Origin: Amycolatopsis sp. 195334CR
GTDB taxonomy: Bacteria; Actinomycetota; Actinomycetes; Mycobacteriales; Pseudonocardiaceae
NCBI RefSeq assembly: GCF_017309385.1
Contig: NZ_JAFJMJ010000003.1
Span: 1,240,001-1,304,000, forward strand
DNA: 64,000 bases
Direction: 5' to 3'
Positions 25,595 through 34,786 of this stretch are shown here, piece after piece. The position numbers and the translations under genes are program-made. Under the pieces are notes generated by a model. That model searched no databases. It was given only the letters and a program-made list of their open reading frames with translations, and was not told the origin of the DNA. Each line of letters opens with the position of its first letter. The first letter of the stretch is position 1.

Positions 25595-28500
25595 GTGCGG
25601 GTCCAAGACCCCGGGGCCACAGACGGCCAGGGAAACATTGGTGGCGGGTCGGCGCCGGACCAGCGGGCGCCGCTGCCCGATCCGGTCGAGCCGACCACGG
25701 CGGACGCCCTCGACACCACACCGGTCGAGCGGGGCAAGGTCTCCCGGTGGTCGCTGCGCAACTGGCGGCTGCGGAGCAAGCTGGCCGCGGTGATGATCGT
25801 GCCCACGGTCACCGCGCTCGCGCTCGGTGGCCTGCTGGCCGCGCAGGAACTGGACCGCGCCAACGAGTTCCAGCAGACCGTGGACCAGCTCGACCTGGCC
25901 GCGAAGAGCGCCACCGTGCTGCACGAGGTGCAGAACGAGCGGACGCTGGCGGTGGCGAAGATCGCTTCGGACCGGGCGCCGGACGAGGGCGCGCTGGACG
26001 CGCAGATCATCAAGACCGACCGCGCCATCGCCGACATGAAGTCCTTCGCCGGCACGCTGGAGACGGACGTGGTCGCCGAGGGCAGCCAGATGGCCCGCAC
26101 GCTCGACCGGATCGACGCGCTCGGCCCGCTGCGCATCGCGGTGCGGAACACCTCGTACGCCGACCTGTCCGCGCTCTCGGCCTACACCGCCGTGCTGGAC
26201 CAGCTGATCCAGGCCGGCCGTGAGGTCAACACCGGCATCACCGACCGCGACCTGCTGCGGCGGGGCACCACCGCGCAGGCGCTGAGCGAGGCCAAGGAGT
26301 ACGTCTCCCGCGAGAACGCCGCGCTGCAGATCGCCGGCCGTCGCGACGGCTTCCCCGCCGAGCTGCTCAGCCAGACCCGCGCCTACCAGGCCAGTGCGCG
26401 CGCGGCGCTGGACACCTTCCGCTCCACCGCCGACCCCGAGCAGGTGCAGCTCTACAACGACAACGTCAGTGGTGCCGAGGTCGACGACCGCGAGCGCATC
26501 AAGGCCTCCGCCTTCGTCTTCGCCGACGCGCGGAGCAGGCCGGCCATCGATGTCAACGCGCTGACCAACGACGGAACCTTCGTGGTCGACCGGATGAACA
26601 AGGTGGAGGGCCAGCTGCTGGCCGACCTCCGCAGCGCGGCCGACGGACTGGCTTCGGACGCACTGGTCGCCTTCTGGCAGTTCGCCGCCATCGTGCTGCT
26701 CGCCCTGCTCTTCGCCATCGCGCTGATGCTGATCATCGCCCGCTCGCTGCTGCACCCGCTGCGCACGCTGCGGACGAACGCACTGGACGTGGCGTACGCG
26801 AAGCTGCCGACCACGGTCCAGGGCATCCTGGACAACCCGAACCCGCTGGAAGCGGCCAAGCGCGCGGTCGAGCCGGTGCCGGTGCTCACCCGCGAGGAGA
26901 TCGGTGAAGTCGCCCGGTCGTTCGACGCGGTGCACGCGCAGGCGGTCAAGCTGGCGGCCGAGCAGGCGCTGCTGCGCGAGAACGTCAACGGCATGTTCGT
27001 CAACCTCTCGCGGCGGTCGCAGCGGCTGGTGGAGCGCCAGCTGGGCGTGATCGACCGGCTCGAGGCCGACGAGCAGGACCCCGACCACCTCGCCAGCCTG
27101 TTCGAGCTGGACCACCTCGCCACCCGGCTCCGCCGCAACGGTGAAAGCCTGCTGGTGCTCTCCGGCGCCGGGCTGACCAAGTCGGTGTCGCGCCCGGTGC
27201 CCGCGGTCGAGGTGATCGGTGCCGCGGTCTCGGAGATCGAGCAGTACGCCCGCGTCGAAGTCGGCCAGGTGCCCGAGGTGTCCGTGCAGGGCCGCGCCAT
27301 CCAGGACCTGGTGCACCTGCTGGCCGAACTGCTGGACAACGCCACCTACTTCTCCGAGCCGGAGACCAGGGTGACCATGCGCGCCGCGGTGACCCGCAAG
27401 CGCTCGCTGGCCATCCAGATCACCGACAAGGGCGTCGGGATGTCCGAAGAGGACATCGAGGAGGCCAACAAGCGCCTCGCCGACCCGCCCGCGTTCGACG
27501 TCTCGGTGACCCGGCGCATGGGCCTGTACGTGGTCGCGCGGCTGGCCAAGCGGCACGGCATCGAGGTCCGCCTGCGGGACAACGAGGAGATCGACAACGG
27601 CATCATCGCGCGGATCGTGGTGCCCGCCGAGCTGCTGGTGGCCACCCCGGCCGCGCAGTCGCTGGGCGGCCCGCCCTCGCAGCCGCGCATCCCGGCGCAG
27701 GCCCCGATGCTCCCGCCGACGCCGACGCAGTCCTCGCTGCCGCCGATCACCCCGGTCTACCAGCAGCAGAAGCCCGAACCGCCGACCGAGACCTGGACGC
27801 CGGCCCCGCCGCCGCCCACCCCGGCCGAGACCTCGATGGCCACCAACGGGCTCACCCCGCTGGCGCAGCCGATCTCGCTGGACGACCTGGTCGCCGGTTC
27901 GCCGAACGCGGCGTTCACCAGCCGCCCGACGGACGCGCCGCTGCCCACCTCGTACCCGGTCAGCCAGCAGCTGCCGGTGCGGCAGGTGCCCGCCCCGCCA
28001 CCACCACCGGCACCACCGGCCGCCGAGCCGGCGGCGCAGGAGGACTTCGGCTTCCCGACCGAGGAACCGGACCAGCCGGGCACCGACTACAGCGACTACG
28101 AGGCACTGGCCAAGCAGCCCGCCGACGACGACCCGGACGCGCCGACCCGCCGCCTGCCGATCTACCAGTCGGTGATGTCGCGGTGGTTCAGCGAGGTCGA
28201 GGACGAGCTGGACGAGCGTCCCCCGGCTTCGTCGTCGGCCCCGGCCTCCTCGGAACTGGCCGGACCGGCACCGGAGACCGACCGGTCGCGGGAAGCCGAC
28301 CGGTCGCGCGAGCCGTCGGCCGAGGCCGAGCCGTCCGCCCTGCCGAAGCGCGTGCCCGCGGAGCCCGAGCAGTCCGGCTTCCCGAAGCGCACGCCGGACC
28401 CCGAGGCCGAACCGGAGCCCGAGGTGGCCCAGGAGGCCCCGGCGGTGCCGGAGCAGCCGACGAGCACCCCGCAGCCCGAGTACACCGAAGGCCCGCCGCC

Positions 28501-28873
28501 CAAGCCGCGGCCGGTGGTGGCCTCGACCTGGCAGAGCGCTTCGGACCAGGGCTGGCAGGCGGCGCAGGCGCTGCTCGAGACGCGGAACGAAGAGGTCACC
28601 GAGGCCGGGCTGCCCAAGCGCGTGCCGAACGCGTACCTGGTGCCCGGTTCGGTGAACGCGCCCGAGCAGGACGCCTTCCGCGACACCTCCGTCGGCCAGC
28701 CGAGCCCGAGCGCGATCTCCCGCTCGGCGGCCGCGGCCCGCAGCCGGATGGCCAGTTTCCAGCGCGGTTTCACCACCGGCAGGCACGCGCTCTCGGAGAG
28801 CTCGGCCGAGCCGGGCTCCTATCCGGGAGCGGGCAACAGCAGAACAGAGCAAGGCACTAGGGAGTGGCAGTGA
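25595..28873 (+). CDS. Nitrate/nitrite-sensor-type histidine kinase (conservon kinase)
   Basis: The 1092-residue membrane protein has a first helix at about 63-83, an extracytoplasmic NIT (nitrate/nitrite sensing) domain to about 370, a second helix (AIVLLALLFAIALMLIIA), a HAMP linker, and a kinase core with LFELDHLATRLRRNGESLLVLSG and HATPase boxes AELLDNATYFSEPE and DKGVGMSEEDI. A Pro/Glu-rich tail of about 400 residues follows. Start: GTG at 25595 fits the end of the hydrophilic upstream stretch; GTG 25586 and ATG 25556 are alternatives. It is CvnA-like, first in an operon with a roadblock protein and a GTPase. The signal sensed is inferred only from the domain. Confidence 0.88.
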   Translation: MRVQDPGATDGQGNIGGGSAPDQRAPLPDPVEPTTADALDTTPVERGKVSRWSLRNWRLRSKLAAVMIVPTVTALALGGLLAAQELDRANEFQQTVDQLDLAAKSATVLHEVQNERTLAVAKIASDRAPDEGALDAQIIKTDRAIADMKSFAGTLETDVVAEGSQMARTLDRIDALGPLRIAVRNTSYADLSALSAYTAVLDQLIQAGREVNTGITDRDLLRRGTTAQALSEAKEYVSRENAALQIAGRRDGFPAELLSQTRAYQASARAALDTFRSTADPEQVQLYNDNVSGAEVDDRERIKASAFVFADARSRPAIDVNALTNDGTFVVDRMNKVEGQLLADLRSAADGLASDALVAFWQFAAIVLLALLFAIALMLIIARSLLHPLRTLRTNALDVAYAKLPTTVQGILDNPNPLEAAKRAVEPVPVLTREEIGEVARSFDAVHAQAVKLAAEQALLRENVNGMFVNLSRRSQRLVERQLGVIDRLEADEQDPDHLASLFELDHLATRLRRNGESLLVLSGAGLTKSVSRPVPAVEVIGAAVSEIEQYARVEVGQVPEVSVQGRAIQDLVHLLAELLDNATYFSEPETRVTMRAAVTRKRSLAIQITDKGVGMSEEDIEEANKRLADPPAFDVSVTRRMGLYVVARLAKRHGIEVRLRDNEEIDNGIIARIVVPAELLVATPAAQSLGGPPSQPRIPAQAPMLPPTPTQSSLPPITPVYQQQKPEPPTETWTPAPPPPTPAETSMATNGLTPLAQPISLDDLVAGSPNAAFTSRPTDAPLPTSYPVSQQLPVRQVPAPPPPPAPPAAEPAAQEDFGFPTEEPDQPGTDYSDYEALAKQPADDDPDAPTRRLPIYQSVMSRWFSEVEDELDERPPASSSAPASSELAGPAPETDRSREADRSREPSAEAEPSALPKRVPAEPEQSGFPKRTPDPEAEPEPEVAQEAPAVPEQPTSTPQPEYTEGPPPKPRPVVASTWQSASDQGWQAAQALLETRNEEVTEAGLPKRVPNAYLVPGSVNAPEQDAFRDTSVGQPSPSAISRSAAAARSRMASFQRGFTTGRHALSESSAEPGSYPGAGNSRTEQGTREWQ

Positions 28874-29337
28874 CAGGGGCGCAGCCGGAAGGCACGAGCC
28901 AGCCGAGCACGCTGGCGAACGGTGGATTCGCCTGGTTGATCACGGATTTCGTCAAGCGGGTGCCCGGTGCCGCGCACGCGGTGGTGGTTTCCGCGGACGG
29001 GCTGATGCTGGCGCACTCCCGCGGTCTGCCGAAGGACAAGGCCGACCAGCTGGCCGCGGTCGCGTCGGGGCTGACCAGCCTGGCGCGGGGCGCGTCGAAG
29101 ATCTTCGAGGGCGGCACGGTCGCGCAGACCGTGGTGGAGATGGCGAACGGCTTCATGTTCCTGATGTCGGTCTCCGACGGTTCCTGCCTGGCCGTGCTGG
29201 GTGCGCCGGACAGCGACATCGGGCTGGTGGTCTACGAGATGACCCTGCTGGTGGACCGGGTCGGCAAGCAGCTGACCCCGGCCCAGCGCGCCCAGTTGCG
29301 TGGCGCGAACGGCCCCCAACCGGTCGTTTCCCTGTAG
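28870..29337 (+). CDS. Roadblock/LC7 domain protein (conservon CvnB-like)
   Basis: The 155-residue protein has a roadblock/LC7 domain at about 20-120: FVKRVPGAAHAVVVSADGLMLAHS, then ADQLAAVASGLTSLARGA and SCLAVLGAPDSDIGLVVYEM. These domains bind the partner GTPase and regulate nucleotide turnover. GTG at 28870 was chosen because it makes a GTGA overlap with the kinase stop and has AGGGAG five bases upstream; a GTG at 28864 lacks a site. In most actinobacterial conservons a DUF742 gene comes next, but not here. Confidence 0.88.
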   Translation: MTGAQPEGTSQPSTLANGGFAWLITDFVKRVPGAAHAVVVSADGLMLAHSRGLPKDKADQLAAVASGLTSLARGASKIFEGGTVAQTVVEMANGFMFLMSVSDGSCLAVLGAPDSDIGLVVYEMTLLVDRVGKQLTPAQRAQLRGANGPQPVVSL

Positions 29338-29361
29338 AACCCGGAACGAGGAGAAACCGCG

Positions 29362-29946
29362 GTGAACGCACCACGCCCGTCCACCGGGCCGACCTCATCG
29401 GCGAAGATCGTGGTCGCCGGTGGGTTCGGTTCGGGCAAGACCACCCTGGTGGGGGCGATCTCGGAGATCGACCCGCTGACCACCGAGGCGTCGATGACCG
29501 AGGCAGGCGCCGGGGTGGACGACATCTCGGCCACGCCGAACAAGACGACCACCACGGTGGCGATGGACTTCGGCCGGATCACCCTGGACTCGGACATCGT
29601 GCTGTACGTGTTCGGCACGCCGGGGCAGCACCGGTTCTGGTTCATGTGGGACGACCTGGCGCTCGGCGCGATCGGCGCGGTGGTGCTGATCGACACCCGC
29701 CGCCTCGCCGACGCCTTCCCGTCGATCGACTTCTTCGAGAACCGGAAGCTGCCGTACGTGGTCGCCATCAACTGCTTCGACCGCCTGCTGCACCACCAGA
29801 TCGAGGACGTCCGGCACGCGCTGACGATCTCGCCGAACGTGCCGATCATGGCCTGTGACGCGCGGGACCGGGAGTCGGCCAAGCAGGTGCTGATCTCCGT
29901 GGTCCAGCACGCCATCCAGCACGATTCGGCCCGCCGCGCCGGTTAG
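29362..29946 (+). CDS. MglA-like small GTPase (conservon CvnD-like)
   Basis: The 194-residue ATP/GTP-binding protein has Walker A GGFGSGKTTL near 20-29, the switch region TTVAMDFGRI, the G3 motif as FGTPGQHRFWFM, and a later NCFD in place of NKxD. This is the conservon GTPase family related to Ras/MglA. It starts 24 bases after the roadblock stop with GAGGAG upstream. It probably relays kinase signals at the membrane; the output is not known. Confidence 0.9.
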   Translation: MNAPRPSTGPTSSAKIVVAGGFGSGKTTLVGAISEIDPLTTEASMTEAGAGVDDISATPNKTTTTVAMDFGRITLDSDIVLYVFGTPGQHRFWFMWDDLALGAIGAVVLIDTRRLADAFPSIDFFENRKLPYVVAINCFDRLLHHQIEDVRHALTISPNVPIMACDARDRESAKQVLISVVQHAIQHDSARRAG

Positions 29947-29955
29947 CATGACCCG

Positions 29956-31125
29956 ATGAGCAATCCCGATCCCCACGACTTCCTCGATCTCGACGCCGAG
30001 CTGAGCGGTGAGGAGCGGGACATCCGCGACGCCGTGCGCGGGTTCGCTGCCGAGCAGCTCGCACCGCACGTCGCGGACTGGTACGAGACGGGCAGACTGC
30101 CCGCCGCCGAGCTGGCCAAGGGCTTCGGGCAGCTGGGCCTGCTCGGCATGCACCTGGAGGGCTACGGCTGCGCGGGCACCAGCGCGATGGCCTACGGCAT
30201 CGCCTGCCGCGAGCTGGAGGCGGTGGACTCGGGCCTGCGCAGCTTCGTCTCGGTGCAGGGATCGCTGGCGATGTACGCGATCCACCGCTGGGGCTCCGAG
30301 GAGCAGAAGGCGGAGTGGCTGCCGCGCATGGCCACCGGGGAGGCGCTCGGCTGCTTCGGGCTGACCGAACCGGACGCGGGCAGCGACCCGGCCAGCATGC
30401 GCACGCGCGCGGTCCGCGACGGCTCGGACTGGGTGCTCGACGGCACCAAGATGTGGATCACCAACGGGACCGTGGCCGCGGTCGCCGTGGTGTGGGCCCA
30501 GACCGAGGACGGCATCCGCGGATTTGTGGTGCCGACCTCGACGCCGGGCTTCACCGCGAACGAGGTCAAGCACAAGCTCTCGCTGCGGGCCTCGCTCACC
30601 GCGGAACTCGTGCTCGACGGCGTGCGACTGCCCGAATCGGCCGCGTTCCCCGAGGTGCGCGGCCTCCGCGGGCCGCTGAGCTGCCTGAACGAAGCGCGGT
30701 ACGGGATCCTGTTCGGCGTGGTCGGCGCGGCCCGCGCCTGCTACGAGTCGGCGCTGGAGTACACCCTCTCGCGCAGCCAGTTCGGCAAGCCGCTGGCCGG
30801 GTTCCAGCTGACCCAGCGCAAGCTGGCCGATCTGCTGGTCGAGGTGAACCGGGCCGGGCTGATCGCGATGCGGATCGGGCGGCTCAAGGACGCCGGTTCG
30901 CTGCACCACCACCACGTCAGCTTCGGCAAGCTGTCGAACGTCCGGTCGGCGCTGGACGTGGCGCGCACCGCCCGGTCCATGCTCGGCGCGAACGGGATTT
31001 CCCTGGAGTACCCGGTCATGCGGCACATGGCGAACCTGGAGACCGTGCTCACCTACGAGGGCACCGAGGAGATGCACGCGCTGACGCTGGGCCAGTCGGT
31101 CACCTCGCTCCCCGCTTTCCGCTGA
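29956..31125 (+). CDS. Acyl-CoA dehydrogenase, glutaryl-CoA dehydrogenase-like
   Basis: The 389-residue flavoenzyme oxidises acyl-CoA at the alpha-beta bond with FAD. Visible features: FGLTEPDAGSDP for FAD binding, WITNGTVAAVAVVWA, RSQFGKPLAGFQLTQ, and the catalytic base in LTYEGTEEMHALTLG near 365. The match around NEARYGI and TYEGT is closest to glutaryl-CoA dehydrogenases, but other short-chain enzymes are possible. It starts nine bases after the GTPase stop and its end overlaps the convergent SRPBCC gene by 26 bases. Confidence 0.88.
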   Translation: MSNPDPHDFLDLDAELSGEERDIRDAVRGFAAEQLAPHVADWYETGRLPAAELAKGFGQLGLLGMHLEGYGCAGTSAMAYGIACRELEAVDSGLRSFVSVQGSLAMYAIHRWGSEEQKAEWLPRMATGEALGCFGLTEPDAGSDPASMRTRAVRDGSDWVLDGTKMWITNGTVAAVAVVWAQTEDGIRGFVVPTSTPGFTANEVKHKLSLRASLTAELVLDGVRLPESAAFPEVRGLRGPLSCLNEARYGILFGVVGAARACYESALEYTLSRSQFGKPLAGFQLTQRKLADLLVEVNRAGLIAMRIGRLKDAGSLHHHHVSFGKLSNVRSALDVARTARSMLGANGISLEYPVMRHMANLETVLTYEGTEEMHALTLGQSVTSLPAFR

Positions 31126-31549
31126 GGGCGGCGTCGGCGGCGTCCAGGATGGTGCCGAAGGCCCTGGTGATCATCGGCCGGGCGAGCAGGCGGGTGAGCT
31201 GAGCGCCGATCAGCGGCATCCGGATCTCCGCGCGGGTGGTCCACTCGACGTGCGTGCCGCCGTCGACCGCGGTGAACCGCATGCGGCCGAGTTCGTGCCG
31301 GGACGGCGGGAAGCTCCGGTCCACCACGTACTCGGTGGTGTGCGGGGCGTCGTGGCGGGTGACCCGTTCGCGGAACCAGCCGATCACCCACAGGTGGCTG
31401 CGCACCGCGCCGACGCCGTAGGGCGTGCCCGCACCCCGGCGCCGGAGCGCGCAGCGCACCACCAGTGGCGACGCCGTGTAGTGGGTGGTCGTGGTCAGCC
31501 AGGCGAAGACCTCCTCGATCGGGGCGTGCACCACACGTTCGACGGTCAT
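31100..31549 (-). CDS. SRPBCC (START/polyketide cyclase-like) family protein
   Basis: The 149-residue protein has the pattern of the SRPBCC fold: TVERVVHAPIEEVFAWLT at the N-terminus, a central GAVRSHLWVIGWFRERVTRHD and FTAVDGGTHVEWTTRAEIRMPL, then a C-terminal amphipathic helix. These bind hydrophobic ligands in a deep cavity. ATG at 31549 overlaps the sigma-factor stop (ATGA), so it is co-translated with it. No specific ligand can be named. Confidence 0.82.
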   Translation of the reverse strand: MTVERVVHAPIEEVFAWLTTTTHYTASPLVVRCALRRRGAGTPYGVGAVRSHLWVIGWFRERVTRHDAPHTTEYVVDRSFPPSRHELGRMRFTAVDGGTHVEWTTRAEIRMPLIGAQLTRLLARPMITRAFGTILDAADAALSGKRGAR

Positions 31550-32442
31550 GGTTTCCACGGGTTTCCTCCTCGGGTGAGCGGCCGCGCGGCGTCGGCGCGG
31601 CGGAGTTTGTCGGGATTGCGAATGCCGTAGAGCCCGGTGATCCGGCCGTCGCGGAGTTCGAGCGCGAGCACCCAGTCGAGCGCACCGCCGGTGAGGAAAC
31701 GCACCGCGGGCAGGCCGTTGTAGGCGGCGAGTTCGACGCTCGGCTCGGGCAGCCGCCGCGACACCCCGGCCACGAACCGGGCCACGTCCGACCGGCCGGC
31801 CACCGGCCGCCGGGCCGCGCTGACCTTGCCCCCGCCGTCGGAGAGCGCCACCACGTCGGGCGCCATCAGGTCCATCAGCGCCCGCACGTCCCCGGTCGAC
31901 GCCGCGCGCAGGAACCGCCGGGCGATTTCGCGGCTGGTCTCGGAGTCGGGCTCGAACCGGCGTCGCCGCGCGTGGACGTGCTCGCGGGCCCGGTGGCAGA
32001 TCTGCCGGACCCCGGCCTCCGTCCGGCCGACCGACGCGGCCACCTCGGCGTGGGTGTAGCCGAACACGTCGTGCAGCACAAAAACCGCGCGCTCGGTGGG
32101 GTTCAGCGTTTCCAGCACGAGCATCATCGCGATGGACACCGATTCGGCGAGGATCGTGTCCTCGCTCACGTCGGGCTCGGTGCGGACCGGCTCGGGCAGC
32201 CAGCTGCCGACGTACTCCTCGCGCCGGGCCTTGAGCGCGCGCAGGTGGTTGAGCGCCTGCCGCGTCACCAGCCGGACGAGGTACGCGCGCGGGTGCCGGA
32301 CCGTCGCCCGGTCGACGGCGCTCCAGCGCAGGTAGCTCTCCTGCAGCACGTCCTCGGCATCGGCGACGCCGCCGAGCATTTCGTAGGCGATGGTGAACAG
32401 CAGCGGCCGGTGCTCGGCGAACGCGTCGTCGTGGGCTGGCAA
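31546..32442 (-). CDS. ECF RNA polymerase sigma factor, SigJ type, with SnoaL-like C-terminus
   Basis: The 298-residue protein has sigma region 2 (FAEHRPLLFTIAYEMLGGVADAEDVLQESYLRW, residues about 6-40) and region 4 (LNPTERAVFVLHDVFGYTHAEVAASVGRTEAGVRQICHRA). A SnoaL-type domain follows from about 180, typical of SigJ/ECF41-like factors, where it acts as built-in control instead of an anti-sigma factor. TTG at 32442 was chosen because AGGAGG lies five bases upstream and the protein then begins as family members do; an ATG at 32472 has no ribosome site. It is coupled to an SRPBCC gene and divergent from a metallo-hydrolase. Confidence 0.88.
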   Translation of the reverse strand: MPAHDDAFAEHRPLLFTIAYEMLGGVADAEDVLQESYLRWSAVDRATVRHPRAYLVRLVTRQALNHLRALKARREEYVGSWLPEPVRTEPDVSEDTILAESVSIAMMLVLETLNPTERAVFVLHDVFGYTHAEVAASVGRTEAGVRQICHRAREHVHARRRRFEPDSETSREIARRFLRAASTGDVRALMDLMAPDVVALSDGGGKVSAARRPVAGRSDVARFVAGVSRRLPEPSVELAAYNGLPAVRFLTGGALDWVLALELRDGRITGLYGIRNPDKLRRADAARPLTRGGNPWKP

Positions 32443-32576
32443 CCCCGCCTCCTCTCGCTTCGGTTCACCCATCGAGACACGGCAGCCGGACAAACCGTGA
32501 CACTTCGCCGTTGTGAAGCGACGCACACCGCTTCGTCGCCCTGCGGGGTGCTCGAAACCGGGGGCAAAATGGAGGT

Positions 32577-33674
32577 ATGCGCACAAGAAACCTGGTCACG
32601 GCGGCAGTCGCCGCCACGGGTGCCGTCGGGCTCGGGGTGGCGGTCGCCGCCCGCGGCCTCGTCGAGGCCATCGGCGGGCACCCCGATCCCGAACAGCTGC
32701 GGCGCTCACCGCAGTTCCGCGACGGCCGGTTCCGCAACGAGGCCCCCCGCCGTGTGGTCGAGCAGGGCACGTACCGGAAGATCCTGCACGACATGCTCTT
32801 CGGCAACGAGCCGCGTCACCCCGGCGGCCCGGTGCCGGTGGTCTCCGCGCCCGCGGCCACCTCCGCCGACGGCCTGCACCTGACCTGGTACGGCCACGCC
32901 TCCACGCTGGTCGAGATCGACGGCGCCCGGGTGCTGCTCGACCCCGTCTGGAGCGACCGCTGCTCGCCGTCCCCGCTGATCGGGCCGAAGCGCATGCACG
33001 CCCCGCCGATCGCGCTCGAGGACCTGCCGCGGCTCGACGCCGTGGTGATCTCGCACGACCACTACGACCACCTCGACCTGCCGACCATCCGCGCGCTGGT
33101 CGAGCAGCAGGACGTGCCGTTCGTGGTGCCGCTCGGCGTGGGTTCGCACCTGCGCCGCTGGCGGGTGCCGGAGGAGCGGATCGTCGAGCTGGACTGGCAC
33201 GCCGAGTTCACCGCCGGCGAGCTGCGCCTGGTCGCCACGCCGGCGCAGCACTTCTCCGGGCGGTGGCTGGCCAACGACGGCACGCTGTGGGCGTCGTGGT
33301 CGATCATCGGCCCGCGCCACCGGGTGTTCTACACCGGCGACACCGGCTACTTCCCGGGATTCGCGAAGATCGGCGAGCAGTACGGCCCGTTCGACGCGAC
33401 GCTGGTGCAGATCGGTGCCTACGCGCCGAGCTGGCCGGACATCCACATGACCCCGGAGGAGGGCGTCGCCACCCACCTCGACGTGCGCGGGGGTCTGCTG
33501 GTGCCGGTGCACTGGGCCACGTTCAACCTCGCGATGCACGCGTGGACCGACCCCGCCGACCGCCTCTGGCGCGAGGCGAAGGCCAAGGACGTCGACCTGG
33601 CGGTCCCGCGTCCCGGGGAGCGCGTGGACGTCTCGGCACCACCCGCCGTCGACGGGTGGTGGCAGACGCTCTAA
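32577..33674 (+). CDS. MBL-fold metallo-hydrolase, NAPE-PLD/UlaG-like
   Basis: The 365-residue protein has an N-terminal hydrophobic segment (residues 5-27), which may anchor or export it. The metallo-beta-lactamase core follows: TWYGHASTLVEIDG, the zinc motif SHDHYDHLD near 160, TPAQHFSGRW, GDTGYFPGF and PVHWATFNLAMH. These match the N-acyl-phosphatidylethanolamine phospholipase D-like branch. It is divergent from the sigma gene, so it may belong to its regulon. Substrate unproven. Confidence 0.86.
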   Translation: MRTRNLVTAAVAATGAVGLGVAVAARGLVEAIGGHPDPEQLRRSPQFRDGRFRNEAPRRVVEQGTYRKILHDMLFGNEPRHPGGPVPVVSAPAATSADGLHLTWYGHASTLVEIDGARVLLDPVWSDRCSPSPLIGPKRMHAPPIALEDLPRLDAVVISHDHYDHLDLPTIRALVEQQDVPFVVPLGVGSHLRRWRVPEERIVELDWHAEFTAGELRLVATPAQHFSGRWLANDGTLWASWSIIGPRHRVFYTGDTGYFPGFAKIGEQYGPFDATLVQIGAYAPSWPDIHMTPEEGVATHLDVRGGLLVPVHWATFNLAMHAWTDPADRLWREAKAKDVDLAVPRPGERVDVSAPPAVDGWWQTL

Positions 33675-33961
33675 CCGTGGTGGACCAGGCCGAGCACCAA
33701 CGCGGCCGCCGCGACGGTGAGGAACACGATCCCGCCCACGATGTCGCGGGAGCCCACCCTGAGGTGCGCGATGATGGCACCGACGAAGTAGAGCACGAGG
33801 CCTGAGGCGGCGAGGGTGCCCAGCAACGGCACGAACTTCCGGGGCACGCCCTTCATGTCCGCCTGGGCCTTGGGGTACTCGTGGCCGATCAGGTAGAGGG
33901 TGGCGGCGGCACCGTTGATGAGCGCGCCGAGGATCGTGACCGTGACGTAGGCGGCGAACAT
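33671..33961 (-). CDS. Small DoxX-like membrane protein (unknown function)
   Basis: The 96-residue protein has about three to four membrane helices: residues 3-24, 46-65 and 74-95, with a polar loop containing KAQADMKGVPRKF. The start ATG at 33961 gives a signal-like first helix. The pattern resembles short DoxX-type proteins, but this is weak. Its last bases overlap the convergent metallo-hydrolase end by four. Confidence 0.7.
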   Translation of the reverse strand: MFAAYVTVTILGALINGAAATLYLIGHEYPKAQADMKGVPRKFVPLLGTLAASGLVLYFVGAIIAHLRVGSRDIVGGIVFLTVAAAALVLGLVHHG

Positions 33962-34096
33962 GCTTCGTCCGTTTCTGCCGGGGATGCTGTCGCCTGGTTG
34001 ACTGGGCAGCACCCCGATTCGTGACACCGTGCCCCGCCGTCACGCCCTGCGCGAAAAGTGCTGCGCCGAAGCTGGACGCCGTGCTCTGCTGGCCCC

Positions 34097-34786
34097 ATGC
34101 GAGTCGTTCATGTGCACGGGGCCTGTACCGGGGACGCCGCCTGGTGGTGGCACCGCATGGTGGAACCCCTGCGCGCACTGGGGTTCCACACCGAGGCGGT
34201 GAGCCTGCCCAGCTGCCGCACCACCACGGCGAACCTGCACGACGACGCGGACGCCGTACGCGAGGTGCTCGCCGCGAGCGGTGAACCCACCATCCTCAGT
34301 GGACACTCCTACGGCGGCATGGTGATCACCGACGCGGCCACCGGCTTCGAGTCCACTGTGGAACGTCTGGTCTACCTGGCCGCGGTGGTCCCGGCGGAAC
34401 GCCGCTCCCTGGCCGAAATCACCGCGGAACCATCACCGTGGCTCGACGCCCACGAAGACGGCACGGTCGCCGTCAAACCCGGGCTCGACCTGACCGGCAT
34501 CTTCCTCCAGGACTGCACGGAGGAACTCGCCGCCGAGGCCGCGACCAAGCTCGTGCCGCAGTCCGCCGCGGCCTTCGCCCAGGCACCACGAGGACTGGCG
34601 TGGCGGACGATCCCGTCCACCTACATCGTGCTCACGCGGGACCGGGCCACGCCGCCCGAGCGTCAGCGCGCGTGGGCGGCGCACGCCACCGAAACCGTCG
34701 ACTTCGACAGCGGGCACCACCCCTTCCTCTCCCGTCCGGCCGAACTCGCCCGGCTCACAACCCGGCGAGCAGATCCTTCTCGGTGA
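34097..34786 (+). CDS. Alpha/beta hydrolase
   Basis: The 229-residue protein begins RVVHVHGACTGDAAWWW, an oxyanion-hole type HGxxxG-like loop, and has the nucleophile elbow SGHSYGGM (Ser near 75) and the catalytic His in DSGHHPFLS near 212, with an acid probably at TRDRATPP. This is the AB_hydrolase_6 pattern seen in salicylate-ester or small-ester hydrolases. No neighbour clarifies the substrate. It overlaps the convergent deacetylase gene by 32 bases. Confidence 0.85.
   Translation: MRVVHVHGACTGDAAWWWHRMVEPLRALGFHTEAVSLPSCRTTTANLHDDADAVREVLAASGEPTILSGHSYGGMVITDAATGFESTVERLVYLAAVVPAERRSLAEITAEPSPWLDAHEDGTVAVKPGLDLTGIFLQDCTEELAAEAATKLVPQSAAAFAQAPRGLAWRTIPSTYIVLTRDRATPPERQRAWAAHATETVDFDSGHHPFLSRPAELARLTTRRADPSR

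Noticed and set aside
25571..28852. 1093-codon minus-strand open frame
   Set aside because: It mirrors the histidine kinase gene; composition is dominated by Arg, Gly, Gln and His without motifs.
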